A stretch of 64,000 nucleotides of DNA from an uncultured Acetatifactor sp. (GTDB lineage Bacteria; Bacillota; Clostridia; Lachnospirales; Lachnospiraceae), in assembly GCA_910584865.1 (NCBI GenBank), contig CAJUCE010000003.1, positions 124,001 to 188,000 of the forward strand, in the 5' to 3' direction. The position numbers were made by a program, and so were the translations under genes. A model generated the notes under the pieces. It saw nothing but the letters and a program-made list of their open reading frames with translations. It was not told where the DNA came from and ran no database searches. Positions 16,653 to 25,865 of this stretch are shown here, piece after piece. The number at the start of each line of letters is the position of its first letter. Positions within the stretch are counted from its first letter, which is position 1.

Positions 16653-17582
16653 TTACGGTTGATTCCCTGGCGCATACACTGCTCCTGCGGCGATATCCTG
16701 CTGCAGCTGTTTTTTCAGCATCTCCACGCTTTCAAACTGCCTCTCCGGCCTGAGAAAAGCATGCAGATACACTTCCACCCACCGTCCGTAAATATTTTCG
16801 TCAAAATCATAAAGATAGGATTCTACTCCCATCACTTTATCCCTGGATACAGTAGGTTTATACCCGATGTTGGTAATGGCACGGCAATTCCTCTCTCCCA
16901 CACATACGGTGGAGAAATACACCCCGTTAGGCGGCAGCAATTTATCCTCTCCGGGCAATATATTGACCGTAGGAAATCCGATAGTCCTGCCGATCCGGTT
17001 TCCGCTGACCACTTCCCCCATCACCATATAAGGCATTCCCAAAAGCCTGCACGCCTCTTCCATCTCTCCCGCTTCCACCTGGGAACGCACCAGCGTGGAA
17101 CTCACTTCCCTGCCGTCCAGACATACCTTGTCTATGGTCCTGCATTCGAATCCCAGTTCCGGCCCCATTTTTTGAAGAAGCGCCGCGTTTCCCGCCCCTT
17201 TGGCTCCAAAAGACAGATCTGTCCCTGCCGCGAGGAAACGGACCTTCATCCGGCCGGCCAGAATCTCTTTAGCAAAATCTTCCGGAGGCGTGGCAGCCGT
17301 TTCCCTGTTCAGCGGAAATTCAATCAGAATATCCACGCCCATCTTCTCAAACAAGAGACGCTTTTCCCTTTTTGCGGTCAGCTCTTTTTTGTCGGAATGG
17401 CCGAAAAAATAAGCCGGCGGCGGATCAAAGGTAAAAACACAGGCAGCCAACCCATCGTTTTTACGGGCCAGAATCTCTTCCAGAAGTCTCTTGTGGCCGA
17501 TGTGTATCCCGTCAAATTTTCCGATAGCAGCTGCCGTTTCTCTGTGTATGCAAATATCTGTTGTATCTGAAATAATTTCCAA
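16653..17582 (-). CDS. ribF: Bifunctional riboflavin kinase / FAD synthetase
   Basis: A 309-residue protein that phosphorylates riboflavin to FMN and adenylylates FMN to FAD. The N-terminal FAD-synthetase (nucleotidyltransferase) part has GKFDGIHIGHKRLLEEI near residue 22. The C-terminal riboflavin-kinase domain (about 180-305) has NRIGRTIGFPTVNI, NGVYFSTV and ITNIGYKPTV. It is the last gene of the rimP-to-ribF operon, starting 6 nt after the truB stop. Confidence 0.95.
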   Translation of the reverse strand: MEIISDTTDICIHRETAAAIGKFDGIHIGHKRLLEEILARKNDGLAACVFTFDPPPAYFFGHSDKKELTAKREKRLLFEKMGVDILIEFPLNRETAATPPEDFAKEILAGRMKVRFLAAGTDLSFGAKGAGNAALLQKMGPELGFECRTIDKVCLDGREVSSTLVRSQVEAGEMEEACRLLGMPYMVMGEVVSGNRIGRTIGFPTVNILPGEDKLLPPNGVYFSTVCVGERNCRAITNIGYKPTVSRDKVMGVESYLYDFDENIYGRWVEVYLHAFLRPERQFESVEMLKKQLQQDIAAGAVYAPGNQP

Positions 17583-17588
17583 ATAAAC

Positions 17589-18494
17589 TCACTCTTTCTC
17601 CAAAAACATTTTTACCGGCCGATATCTTTTTCGCTCCGGCTCCCAGGCGTAAACACCGGCGAAACGCTCATCCGACCTGTATACCCGAACCCATCTGCCA
17701 GGGGCATGGAGCTCCCTCTCTCGAGTCTGTGCCGCGTCAAAGGCATTTCCATTGTCCAGCAGCCGGCAGCAATCCTCCCGAATATGAAGCGCCGGACAGT
17801 TTGAAAATACACTGTCCACCGGACGGACAACCGCTGACAGCTGCCCCCCATCCCGCAGCTTTTGTATCTCTCCCAGTGTACGGGCCTCTTCCAGACGAAA
17901 TTCTCCTACCCTGGTCCGCTGCAGACTCTTCATTGTTCCGCCGCAGCCCAAAGCCGCCCCTATATCTGCAGCAAGCGTGCGAATATAAGTTCCCTTTGAA
18001 CACACCGCCCTGAAACGTACCACCGGCAGAGCATACTCCAAGATTTCCAATTCATAGATTGTGACCGGACGGGGCCTGCGCTCCACTTCCTTACCGGCTC
18101 TGGCCAGTTCATAGAGCTTTTTGCCCTGCACCTTCAGAGCCGAATACATGGGTGGAATCTGCTGATATTCCCCCACAAAGGAAGCTGCCGCCTGCCGCAC
18201 ATCCTCCTGCCCTGCATCCACGGGATGCTCCGCCTGGACTTTACCCGTTATATCCTGGGTATCGGTTTCCACACCCAACAACAGCTCCGCCACATACTCC
18301 TTGTCCCGATCTGCCAGCATATCACACAACTTTGTAGCATTTCCCAGGCACACCGGCAATACTCCTGTGGCCATTGGGTCTAGGGTACCGGTATGGCCGA
18401 TTTTCTTTTGACCGCAAATCCCCCGCATTTTGGCCACTACATCATGAGAAGTGAAGCCTTCTTCTTTAAAAATCGTCGTTATCCCGTGTATCAT
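17589..18494 (-). CDS. truB: tRNA pseudouridine(55) synthase
   Basis: A 301-residue enzyme making pseudouridine-55 in the T-loop of tRNAs. The TruB core is clear: EEGFTSHDVVAKMRG, the catalytic-aspartate motif GHTGTLDPMATGVLP (Asp near residue 41), AELLLGVETDTQD and CSKGTYIRTLAADIG. The start overlaps the end of nrnA by 29 nt, so translation is probably coupled. The C-terminus has a short PUA-like extension (LHAPGRWVRVYRSDERFAGV). Confidence 0.96.
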   Translation of the reverse strand: MIHGITTIFKEEGFTSHDVVAKMRGICGQKKIGHTGTLDPMATGVLPVCLGNATKLCDMLADRDKEYVAELLLGVETDTQDITGKVQAEHPVDAGQEDVRQAAASFVGEYQQIPPMYSALKVQGKKLYELARAGKEVERRPRPVTIYELEILEYALPVVRFRAVCSKGTYIRTLAADIGAALGCGGTMKSLQRTRVGEFRLEEARTLGEIQKLRDGGQLSAVVRPVDSVFSNCPALHIREDCCRLLDNGNAFDAAQTRERELHAPGRWVRVYRSDERFAGVYAWEPERKRYRPVKMFLEKE

Positions 18495-19458
18495 GTTCCG
18501 CTTCCCATTTCTTTAACTGCTTTTCAATATGTAGCGAAAGATTATTCACACAATCATGGAAAGTTCCGGACAAAGTACATCCTGCCGCCCTTGCATGTCC
18601 TCCGCCGCCGAAATACGCCGCCACATCCGCTACATTGATCTTCTCCCCTGAACGCAGGCTCACCCTGTACTCCAGTACTTTGGTCTCATACATGAAAATC
18701 GCACATTCAATTCCTTCAATGTTGCGCAACTGATTTACGATACCTTCCAGATCCTTCGGCTCCGCATGATAAAACTCCATGGTCTTGCGGTCTATGGAGC
18801 TCACAATGCAGTTCCCGTCCAGGAAACGGATACTCTCCATCAGCGTCCTGCCCATAATCTGGGCCTGCACATAAGTCTTCTGGTAGAAAGTCTCCTGAAT
18901 CAGCCTGGGAAAATCAAAACCGTAGCCGATCAGTCTGGCTCCCTTTTCCAGGGTGGCCGGCGTGGTATTGGAGTACTGAAATACCCCTGTGTCATGGATC
19001 ATCCCCACATAGATTGCCATGGCCAGATCCTGATCCAGCTTATCCAAATCCATCAAATCATACAATACTTCACAGGTAGAACCCACATCGGGCCTAATCA
19101 CATTCAGCTGACAACTTCCCTGATTGCTGATATGGTGATCAATATTGATGGTCTTTGCCGCAGCCTTCGCATATTTTTCACCGGCTCCCAATCTATCTAC
19201 CGTGCTGTCCAACACGAAAAAGACATCGAACGGCTCCTCATCCGGAAAATCGGAACAAATCTCCCCGAATCCCTTTATTTCATGAAAAATGTCTGCAGGC
19301 TTCTCCAAAAATACCTGTACCTTCGCCTGGGGAAAGCATTTTCTGAGATACTGCCACAGTCCCAGACACGCACCCACACAGTCGCCGTCCGGCCTGACAT
19401 GCCCGCCGATACCAATCCGTCCCGCACCTTTACATTCCTCTATCAAATGCAAACTCAT
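18466..19458 (-). CDS. nrnA: DHH-family phosphoesterase, NrnA-type oligoribonuclease / pAp phosphatase
   Basis: A 330-residue protein from ATG 19458 (GGAGGGAAGGTGA upstream). DHH motifs: HVRPDGDCVGACLGL near the start, then FVLDSTVDRLG and the name-giving IDHHISNQG near residue 96. The C-terminal DHHA1 domain has YFGGGGHARAAGCTL. The family (NrnA/YtqI) degrades nano-RNAs and removes 3'-phosphate from pAp using Mn2+. It sits in the usual place between rbfA and truB. Confidence 0.93.
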   Translation of the reverse strand: MSLHLIEECKGAGRIGIGGHVRPDGDCVGACLGLWQYLRKCFPQAKVQVFLEKPADIFHEIKGFGEICSDFPDEEPFDVFFVLDSTVDRLGAGEKYAKAAAKTINIDHHISNQGSCQLNVIRPDVGSTCEVLYDLMDLDKLDQDLAMAIYVGMIHDTGVFQYSNTTPATLEKGARLIGYGFDFPRLIQETFYQKTYVQAQIMGRTLMESIRFLDGNCIVSSIDRKTMEFYHAEPKDLEGIVNQLRNIEGIECAIFMYETKVLEYRVSLRSGEKINVADVAAYFGGGGHARAAGCTLSGTFHDCVNNLSLHIEKQLKKWEAEHDTRDNDDF

Positions 19459-19494
19459 CCGCTCACCTTCCCTCCGCATAATTTACACATTCCG

Positions 19495-19902
19495 TCACAT
19501 ATCTTCCGGTTCTGTCCGGACTTCTTCCCTGTTTCTGGCCATTTCGTCATCCTGCGCAATGACCTCATCGATCTTCTTCGCCATATTGACCCCATACTCA
19601 ATGGATTGATCCATATGAAAAGTGATCTCCGGCGTATTGCGCAGATTCACGATCTTTGCCAGCCGGTTCTTGATGAAGCCCTCCGCACTCTGCAGACCTT
19701 CCAGGGTGGATTTGCGCACTTCTTCATCTCCCAGTACGCTGATCCGCGCCTTACAGCTCTTTAAATCCGGAGCCACCTCCACAGATATTACACTTGTCCA
19801 CGGACTGATCCGGGGATCTTTGATCTCCCCCCGAATCACCTCCGCCAATACACGCTGTACTTCCCCGTTGATACGGGTATTTTTTACATTATTCTTTCTC
19901 AT
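19495..19902 (-). CDS. rbfA: Ribosome-binding factor A
   Basis: A 135-residue protein binding the 30S subunit for late 16S rRNA maturation. KH-like core: VQRVLAEVIRGEIKDPRIS, then DLKSCKARISVLGDE and RLAKIVNLRNTPEITFHMDQ. The C-terminus adds a charged tail. It lies between infB (37 nt upstream) and nrnA. Confidence 0.95.
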   Translation of the reverse strand: MRKNNVKNTRINGEVQRVLAEVIRGEIKDPRISPWTSVISVEVAPDLKSCKARISVLGDEEVRKSTLEGLQSAEGFIKNRLAKIVNLRNTPEITFHMDQSIEYGVNMAKKIDEVIAQDDEMARNREEVRTEPEDM

Positions 19903-19939
19903 ACGCTCCTGTCTGACACTCCCTTATACCGGAAAATGC

Positions 19940-22900
19940 CTAACGTGGTACTTCCACCATCACATAGGCTTCCACCACATCCAACTCCTGTATCTTGTCA
20001 AAGCCCTCGAACACAAGTCCGCATTCGAAACCTTCCTTCACTTCCTTTACATCATCCTTAAACCGTTTCAGCGAAGCCAGACCGCCTTCGTAGATCTGCT
20101 CTCCCTCACGGGTGATGCGGATCTTACAGCCTCTCTGGAAAATACCGTCTGTCACATAGGAACCAGCGATATTTCCGATCTGAGATGCCTTGAAAATCTG
20201 TCTGATTTCCGCATGGCCTATCACCTTCTCCTCAAATACGGGATCCAGCATTCCCTTCATGGCCGCTTCCACGTCCTCGATGGCCTGATAGATAACCCTG
20301 TACAGTCTGACGTCTACTCCTTCACGCTCTGCCGTAGTCTTTGCAGTGGAATCCGGTCTTACATTAAAGCCGATGATAATGGCATTGGAAGCACTTGCAA
20401 GCGTTACATCCGACTCATTGATGGCTCCCACGCCGCCATGAATACACTTGACCACAATCTCCTCGTTGGAAAGTTTTAACAGGGACTGCTTCACAGCCTC
20501 CACACTGCCCTGAACATCCGCCTTCACAATCAGATTCAGTTCCTTTAAGTTGCCTTCCTTAATCTGCGAAAACAGGTCATCCAGAGACATTCTGCTCCTG
20601 GTCTCTTCCAGCATCTTCTCCTTATTCTGTGCAAGATAGGTCTCTGCATAGGATTTGGCAGTTTTGTCGTTTTCATGCGCCAGGAACACTTCTCCTGCGC
20701 TGGGAACATCTGACAATCCCAAAATTTCCACCGGCGTAGAAGGAGTCGCTTCCTTCACTCTCCGGCCTTTATCATCAATCATGGCCCTGACTTTGCCGTG
20801 GCATGCGCCGGCGGAAACGAAATCTCCCACATGCAGCGTGCCCTTTTGAACCAGAACCGTGGCAACAGGTCCCCGTCCTTTGTCCAGCTCGGCTTCGATG
20901 ACCAGACCTCTGGCTCTTCTGTTGGGATTCGCTTTCAATTCCATAATATCAGCCGTCAGTAAAATCGTCTCCAGCAAATCCTCAATTCCTTCTCCTGATT
21001 TCGCCGAAACCGGAACAAACTCCGTATTTCCGCCCCAATCGGTAGCAACCAGCTCATATTCCGTCAGTTCCTGCTTTACCCTCTCAATATTGGCCGAAGG
21101 CTTATCGATCTTGTTCACCGCTACGACGATCTCTATTCCGGCTGCCTTGGCATGGCTGATGGCCTCCACGGTCTGGGGCATCACACCGTCGTCCGCCGCA
21201 ACTACCAGGATCGCGATATCGGTAGAATTGGCGCCGCGCATACGCATGGCTGTAAATGCCTCATGTCCGGGCGTATCCAGAAAAGTAATCTTCCTGCCGT
21301 CTACATTTACGGTATAAGCGCCGATATGCTGTGTAATACCGCCGGCCTCTCTGTCGGTGACATGCGTTTTCCGAATAGTATCCAAAAGCGAGGTCTTGCC
21401 ATGATCCACATGCCCCATAACACAGATCACGGGAGGTCTCTCCTGAAGAGAATCCGCATCATCGTCTTCCTCCTTCAGCAGTTCTTCGATCACGTCCACC
21501 TTGACTTCCTTCTCACAGAGAATCTCATATTCCATGGCGATATTCTCCGCCTCTTCATAGGAAATCTCCTGGTTCACGGTGACGATCTTCCCTTCCAGGA
21601 ACAGTTTCTTTACGATAGCGGAAGGCGCTACCTTGATCTTCTCGGCAAAATCCTTGATGGTGATCATCTCCGGCAGCACGACTACCTTGATCACCTCTTC
21701 CACAGCTTCCTCTTTCTTCTTCTCAGGCTTAATAAATCTGCCGGGTTTCTTCTTTAACGCCTCGTCTTCTTCATAGATGTGGTCTTTCTTGGAGCGCTTG
21801 CCCTTCTCCTGGCTGTTGGCGCGCCTCTTTTCTTCCTCGCGCTTCTTCTCCATATCCTTTGTAGGAGCTTCTCCCGCAAAGCTCTTGCCCGGCTTATTAT
21901 CTCTGAATCCGCCTCCCTGTCCGCCATTGCCTCTGCCGTCACGCGCGCTACCGTTAAAATTGCGGTTAGCACCCGGACCGCCGCCCGGACCGCGCCGATC
22001 ACCTGCAGCGCCAGGACCACCCGGCCTGCCGCCTCTCTGAAATCCGGTCTGTCTGTCGCCCTGGGGTCTGCCATTCTGTCCGCTGCCTCCTCTTGACTGG
22101 AACTGTCCTCTCTCCGGTCTGCCGCCCTGGCCGCCCGTCTGGCTGCCGCCCTGGCTACCTGCCCGATTATTGCCGTAACTTCTGTTTTCATTTCTGCCGT
22201 CACGGCTGCGGTTGTCCTGACCATATCCATCCTGTCCCCGATTTCCCTGGAAACGTCCGGTTCTGGGACCTCTGTCCTGATTGCCGCCGTCAGCCTCTCT
22301 CCTGCCTCCCTGAGGACGGTCTCCCTGGAATCTGTCGTTCTGGGCTCTGCGGGGTCTCTCTCCCTGATTCCGGTCATTCTGGGCTCTGTCATTCTGAGGC
22401 CGCTGCGTCTGAAGCTTTTCAGCCTGTGTTTTATCATCCTGCGTTTTTACGTTCTGTTGTCTGTCGTTGACCGGTTTATCAGTTGCAGGCTTCTCGCTTT
22501 TTACCTTTTCGGCTGAAGCCGCCTGCTCCCGCAGCATTTCGGCCTTCTGCGTCTCATTTTGAGGCTGCTGAGGCTGTTTACGCTGCTCCTCTCCCTGTAC
22601 GGGAATCTGCACTTTACGTTCTTCCGTCTGCTCTGCCTTGGGCTTCGGCGATACCTGCGGCTTTGCAGGAACCATTTGTACTGCAGGTGTAGGAGACGGC
22701 GGTGTCAGCGGCTTAATCCGCACAGTAGGCTGAACCTGCGGCTTACGGTCATTTCTGTCACGCCGCTCGCTCCGTTCGCTTCTGTCACTGCGGTTATTCT
22801 GCTGGCCTTTCTGACCTCCCTGGCCCTGATTCTGCCCCTGCCCCGGACGTCTGTTGTTTCCGCTCTGTCCGGTACGTTGCTGTCCCTGCATCTTTGAATT

Positions 22901-23224
22901 CTGAGGATTACTCACAAATATAATCGTCTTCTTCTTTTTCGGAACCTCCCCTGCCGGGGTGTCCGCCGTTCTTCCAGCCTTCGGAGCTTCCTTCTCCGGA
23001 GACCTGGGCGCCCCCACGGTTTCCTTCTTACCGGCTCCTTCCGCTTTCTCAGCCATACTTTTCCCCCCTTTGCCAAATGCCCTGCGCACCAGCTGTGAAG
23101 CTTCCTCGTCGACGGAGCTCTGCGCAGCCTTCGCTTCTATTCCCTTTCCCTGCAAAAAGCCCAGGATATCTTTACTTTGCACCTCTAATTCCTTAGCGAG
23201 TTCATGTACCTTTACTTTCGCCAT
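19940..23224 (-). CDS. infB: Translation initiation factor IF-2
   Basis: A 1094-residue GTPase that delivers initiator tRNA to the 30S subunit. The start is ATG 23224 with GGAGG five nt upstream. An N-terminal IF2N domain (VKVHELAKELEVQSKDILGF) is followed by about 390 low-complexity residues rich in Gln, Asn, Arg, Gly and Asp (about 85-475; repeated NDR, QGDR and RGG words). Next come a second IF2N-like domain (ITIKDFAEKIKVAPSAIV), the G domain (GHVDHGKTSLLD near residue 603, DTPGHEAF, NKIDKP), and domains II-IV. The linker is much longer than in B. subtilis IF-2 (about 716 residues in all). The gene is in the standard nusA-ylxR-ylxQ-infB order. Confidence 0.97.
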   Translation of the reverse strand: MAKVKVHELAKELEVQSKDILGFLQGKGIEAKAAQSSVDEEASQLVRRAFGKGGKSMAEKAEGAGKKETVGAPRSPEKEAPKAGRTADTPAGEVPKKKKTIIFVSNPQNSKMQGQQRTGQSGNNRRPGQGQNQGQGGQKGQQNNRSDRSERSERRDRNDRKPQVQPTVRIKPLTPPSPTPAVQMVPAKPQVSPKPKAEQTEERKVQIPVQGEEQRKQPQQPQNETQKAEMLREQAASAEKVKSEKPATDKPVNDRQQNVKTQDDKTQAEKLQTQRPQNDRAQNDRNQGERPRRAQNDRFQGDRPQGGRREADGGNQDRGPRTGRFQGNRGQDGYGQDNRSRDGRNENRSYGNNRAGSQGGSQTGGQGGRPERGQFQSRGGSGQNGRPQGDRQTGFQRGGRPGGPGAAGDRRGPGGGPGANRNFNGSARDGRGNGGQGGGFRDNKPGKSFAGEAPTKDMEKKREEEKRRANSQEKGKRSKKDHIYEEDEALKKKPGRFIKPEKKKEEAVEEVIKVVVLPEMITIKDFAEKIKVAPSAIVKKLFLEGKIVTVNQEISYEEAENIAMEYEILCEKEVKVDVIEELLKEEDDDADSLQERPPVICVMGHVDHGKTSLLDTIRKTHVTDREAGGITQHIGAYTVNVDGRKITFLDTPGHEAFTAMRMRGANSTDIAILVVAADDGVMPQTVEAISHAKAAGIEIVVAVNKIDKPSANIERVKQELTEYELVATDWGGNTEFVPVSAKSGEGIEDLLETILLTADIMELKANPNRRARGLVIEAELDKGRGPVATVLVQKGTLHVGDFVSAGACHGKVRAMIDDKGRRVKEATPSTPVEILGLSDVPSAGEVFLAHENDKTAKSYAETYLAQNKEKMLEETRSRMSLDDLFSQIKEGNLKELNLIVKADVQGSVEAVKQSLLKLSNEEIVVKCIHGGVGAINESDVTLASASNAIIIGFNVRPDSTAKTTAEREGVDVRLYRVIYQAIEDVEAAMKGMLDPVFEEKVIGHAEIRQIFKASQIGNIAGSYVTDGIFQRGCKIRITREGEQIYEGGLASLKRFKDDVKEVKEGFECGLVFEGFDKIQELDVVEAYVMVEVPR

Positions 23225-23243
23225 GCCTTCCTCCATTTCTGCC

Positions 23244-23573
23244 TTAAACGGCGCTTTGTTTCTCTTTTAGTTGTTTCACGATCGCATCCGCTAATCCTGC
23301 TTCACATACGCCCAATGATGACCGAAAATCTTTCCCGATTGCCCTTCCCAATGCTTCCCTGGTTCCGAAAAATTGTATCGGAACTTTGTAAAAAGAACAT
23401 TTATCGGTAAATAATTTTTTGGTATTATCCGACGCATCCTCCGCAATGATTATCAGCATGGCGGAGCCTTTTTTTATTGCCTCCAGGGTCTGAAACTCAC
23501 CGCTGACCAGATTGCGTCCCTTCATCGCCATTCCTAAAAGCGACAAAACATTATTCTGCTTCAAGCTTTTCAA
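23244..23573 (-). CDS. ylxQ: L7Ae-family ribosomal/RNA-binding protein YlxQ
   Basis: About 109 residues. The body (LSLLGMAMKGRNLVSGEFQT, IKKGSAMLIIIAEDASDNTK, CSFYKVPIQFFGTREALGRA) matches the YlxQ group of L7Ae K-turn RNA-binding proteins. No ATG fits: the frame starts inside the end of rnpM, where TTG codons at 23573 and 23564 follow GGAGGAGG. TTG 23573 is chosen for spacing, giving a 23-bp overlap with rnpM and probable coupling. The exact start is uncertain by a few codons. Confidence 0.85.
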   Translation of the reverse strand: MKSLKQNNVLSLLGMAMKGRNLVSGEFQTLEAIKKGSAMLIIIAEDASDNTKKLFTDKCSFYKVPIQFFGTREALGRAIGKDFRSSLGVCEAGLADAIVKQLKEKQSAV

Positions 23574-23823
23574 ACGCCTCCTCCAAAGTATCATACACTT
23601 CATTCGGAATACTCATTTTGAACGAACGCTCCAGCCCTTTATTCTTTCTGGCCCTCAGCAGGCATTCCCTGCTTTTACAAACATATGCGCCTCTTCCGTT
23701 CTTTTTGCCTGTTACATCCAGACATATATCATTTTCGGCTGTTTTCAGGACTCTCATCATGTCCCGTTTTCCTTTCATTTCCCCGCAGCCCACACACTGC
23801 CTCAAAGGAATCTTCTTTGCCAT
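23551..23823 (-). CDS. rnpM: YlxR / RnpM family RNase P modulator
   Basis: A 90-residue basic protein of the YlxR family: RQCVGCGEMKGKRDMMRVLK, KKNGRGAYVCKSRECL and RARKNKGLERSF. The GRGAYVC motif is diagnostic. The B. subtilis homologue has been described as binding the RNase P RNA and modulating its activity. It lies between nusA and ylxQ as in other Firmicutes, with a start at ATG 23823. Confidence 0.93.
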   Translation of the reverse strand: MAKKIPLRQCVGCGEMKGKRDMMRVLKTAENDICLDVTGKKNGRGAYVCKSRECLLRARKNKGLERSFKMSIPNEVYDTLEEAFEKLEAE

Positions 23824-23892
23824 ATGATCATTTACTCCTTGTCAGACATCCGTTATTCCCGCTTTATGCCGGAAAGCTCCCCTTCTCTTATT

Positions 23893-25161
23893 TCACATCT
23901 CCTGCTCCCCGTCTTCCTCCGGATCAGATGCCTCCTCGTATTCGCCGTAATCTTCCGTCTCTGCTTCATAATCGTATGAATCCGGATAACCGGAATCCAG
24001 CGGATTCATTCCCTCTTCCGCTCCCTCCGATCCTCCGTAGTCCTCATACTCTTCTTCATACTCCCCGTAATCCTCATAGTCTTCCTCTATGTAGTCTTCA
24101 TAGCGGAAGCCGGGAGCATCCTTCGCCTGTGTCTCCGACTTAATATCAATCTTATATCCTGTCAGCCTGGCCGCAAGCCTTGCATTCTGTCCCTCCTTGC
24201 CGATGGCCAGTGACAGCTGATAGTCCGGAACCACCACCTTGGCCGTCTTGTCTTCCGGATCTGCAAATACCGCCACAATCTTAGCAGGAGACAGGGCATT
24301 TTGAATCAGGTTTCCCGGATTTTCATCCCAGTTTACAATGTCGATCTTCTCTCCCCGCAGTTCGTCCACAATCGCATTCACTCTGGCGCCGTTCATTCCC
24401 ACGCAGGCCCCTACCGCATCCACATTGGAATTGTTGCTCCAGACGGCAATCTTGGTACGGCTTCCGGCCTCCCTTGCAATACTGCGTATCTCCACCGTGC
24501 CGTCTCTGATCTCCGTCACTTCGGACTCAAACAGACGCTTTACCAGCTCCGGATGCGTGCGGCTTACATTGATCCGCGGTCCCTTGGGAGTGTTTTTGAC
24601 TTCCAGAATGTATACTTTAATGCGCTCCGTAGGCCGGAAAGTCTCTCCCTTTACCTGCTCTCCCTCATTGAGCATGGCATCTGCCTTACCAAGGTTAATG
24701 CTGATATTCTTCCCCAGATAACGCTGAACCACTCCCGTGACCACATCTCGCTCTTTTTCATAATATTGATTATAAATAACACTTCTCTCTTCTTCCCGAA
24801 TCTTCTGCAGAATCACATTTTTGGCATTCTGTGTCGCAATACGTCCGAATTCCTTGGATTTGATCTCCACATGGACCGTCCCGCCCACCTGCGCTCCGGA
24901 GAAAATCTCTCGCGCTTCGTCCAGGGAAATCTGTAAGCAGGCATCTTCCACTTCATCTGCGGCAGACACGACTTCTTTCTCCGCATATACCAGAAAATCG
25001 CATGTTTCTCTGTCTATCTCCACATGCACGTTGTCCGCCTTTCCAAAGTGATTCTTGCATGCAGTCAACAGGGAATTCTCAATTGCCTCAAACAAAGTCT
25101 CCTTGCTGATTTCCTTTTCCCTTTCCAAAATATCAAGCGCTTCCATTAACTCCTTATTCAT
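23893..25161 (-). CDS. nusA: Transcription termination/antitermination factor NusA
   Basis: A 422-residue protein from the ATG at 25161 (GGAGG upstream; adjacent ATG codons make this uncertain by one to four residues). It has an N-terminal RNA-polymerase-binding domain (MNKELMEALDILEREKEISK), an S1 domain (YEKERDVVTGVVQRYLGKNI) and two KH domains (VGACVGMNGARVNAIVDELR; LSLAIGKEGQNARLAARLTG). The last 65 residues are very acidic and Tyr-rich (EEDYEDYGEYEEEYEDYGG), an extension beyond the usual Firmicute length of about 370. Confidence 0.96.
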   Translation of the reverse strand: MNKELMEALDILEREKEISKETLFEAIENSLLTACKNHFGKADNVHVEIDRETCDFLVYAEKEVVSAADEVEDACLQISLDEAREIFSGAQVGGTVHVEIKSKEFGRIATQNAKNVILQKIREEERSVIYNQYYEKERDVVTGVVQRYLGKNISINLGKADAMLNEGEQVKGETFRPTERIKVYILEVKNTPKGPRINVSRTHPELVKRLFESEVTEIRDGTVEIRSIAREAGSRTKIAVWSNNSNVDAVGACVGMNGARVNAIVDELRGEKIDIVNWDENPGNLIQNALSPAKIVAVFADPEDKTAKVVVPDYQLSLAIGKEGQNARLAARLTGYKIDIKSETQAKDAPGFRYEDYIEEDYEDYGEYEEEYEDYGGSEGAEEGMNPLDSGYPDSYDYEAETEDYGEYEEASDPEEDGEQEM

Positions 25162-25231
25162 CATTTCCTCCATTCCGGCTGTTCGCCAAACCCTTTGTCT
25201 CCAGATCGTTATTTCCCGACAATTCCCAGTG

Positions 25232-25696
25232 TTAAAAATCAATCGCCAGACGTATCACGGCTATATCCGCGCGTTGAAAAGTCATGGCCGTATCTTCGCT
25301 CAGAATAGTAAGCGTGTCCGTGTCAAAGTTTTTCAGAATCCCTGAAAAATCCCTGCATTTTTCTATCGGTCGAAAGAGCTTTACCTCCACCTCCTGACCG
25401 ATGGATGCCTGAAGATGCTTTTCTTTTTTCAATGTACGTCCCAAGCCCGGACTGCTGACCTCCAGGATATAGGCATCCGAAATGAAATCTTCTCTGTCCA
25501 GCTCATCGGACAGGCGGCGGCTCACATTTTCACAATCCTGAATATTTACGCCCTCCGGCTTGTCAATATAAGCACGCAGACAGTAATCCGTACCTTCCTT
25601 CACATATTCCACATCATAGACGGATACACCGTTCTCCTGCGCTATGGGCTCCAATAATCTCTCGGTTTTCGTTTCGTACTCTTCTCTGCGGGACAT
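25232..25696 (-). CDS. rimP: Ribosome maturation factor RimP
   Basis: A 154-residue 30S assembly factor: VSVYDVEYVKEGTDYCLRAY, DKPEGVNIQDCENVSRRLSD, and YILEVSSPGLGRTLKKEKH in the hallmark position. It is the first gene of the rimP-nusA-infB operon, 70 nt before the nusA start. A consensus promoter and a strong leader hairpin lie upstream. Confidence 0.95.
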   Translation of the reverse strand: MSRREEYETKTERLLEPIAQENGVSVYDVEYVKEGTDYCLRAYIDKPEGVNIQDCENVSRRLSDELDREDFISDAYILEVSSPGLGRTLKKEKHLQASIGQEVEVKLFRPIEKCRDFSGILKNFDTDTLTILSEDTAMTFQRADIAVIRLAIDF

Positions 25697-25742
25697 TTCC
25701 TGCCTCCATGAATTCCTGAAAATTTGCTTCTACATACAAGTA

Positions 25743-25764
25743 AGAGTGGCCGTCAAGCCACTCT
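25743..25764 (-). promoter_or_regulatory. Hairpin in the rimP operon leader
   Basis: Minus-strand stem GTGAGAGTGGC / GCCACTCTTAC (about 11 bp, one G-U) with a 4-6 nt loop, lying between the promoter and the rimP start. No T-run follows, so it is more likely a leader structure than a terminator. Confidence 0.5.
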
Positions 25765-25792
25765 CACCTTCATCCTCATCTAAACTAATACC

Positions 25793-25821
25793 ACTATAGA
25801 CCCATATTTAGGAAATGTCAA
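25793..25821 (-). promoter_or_regulatory. Sigma-A promoter of the rimP-nusA-infB operon
   Basis: Minus-strand TTGACA (25821-25816), 17-nt spacer, TATAGT (25798-25793); perfect -35, one mismatch in the -10. Confidence 0.8.
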
Positions 25822-25865
25822 TAGTTTTCGTACATTTTTTTGGCAAATTCAGGTGTTTTCCTGCA

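Noticed and set aside
25743..25764. Hairpin before rimP read as terminator of rlmD
   Set aside because: It lies downstream of the rimP promoter and lacks a T-run, so it fits a leader element better.
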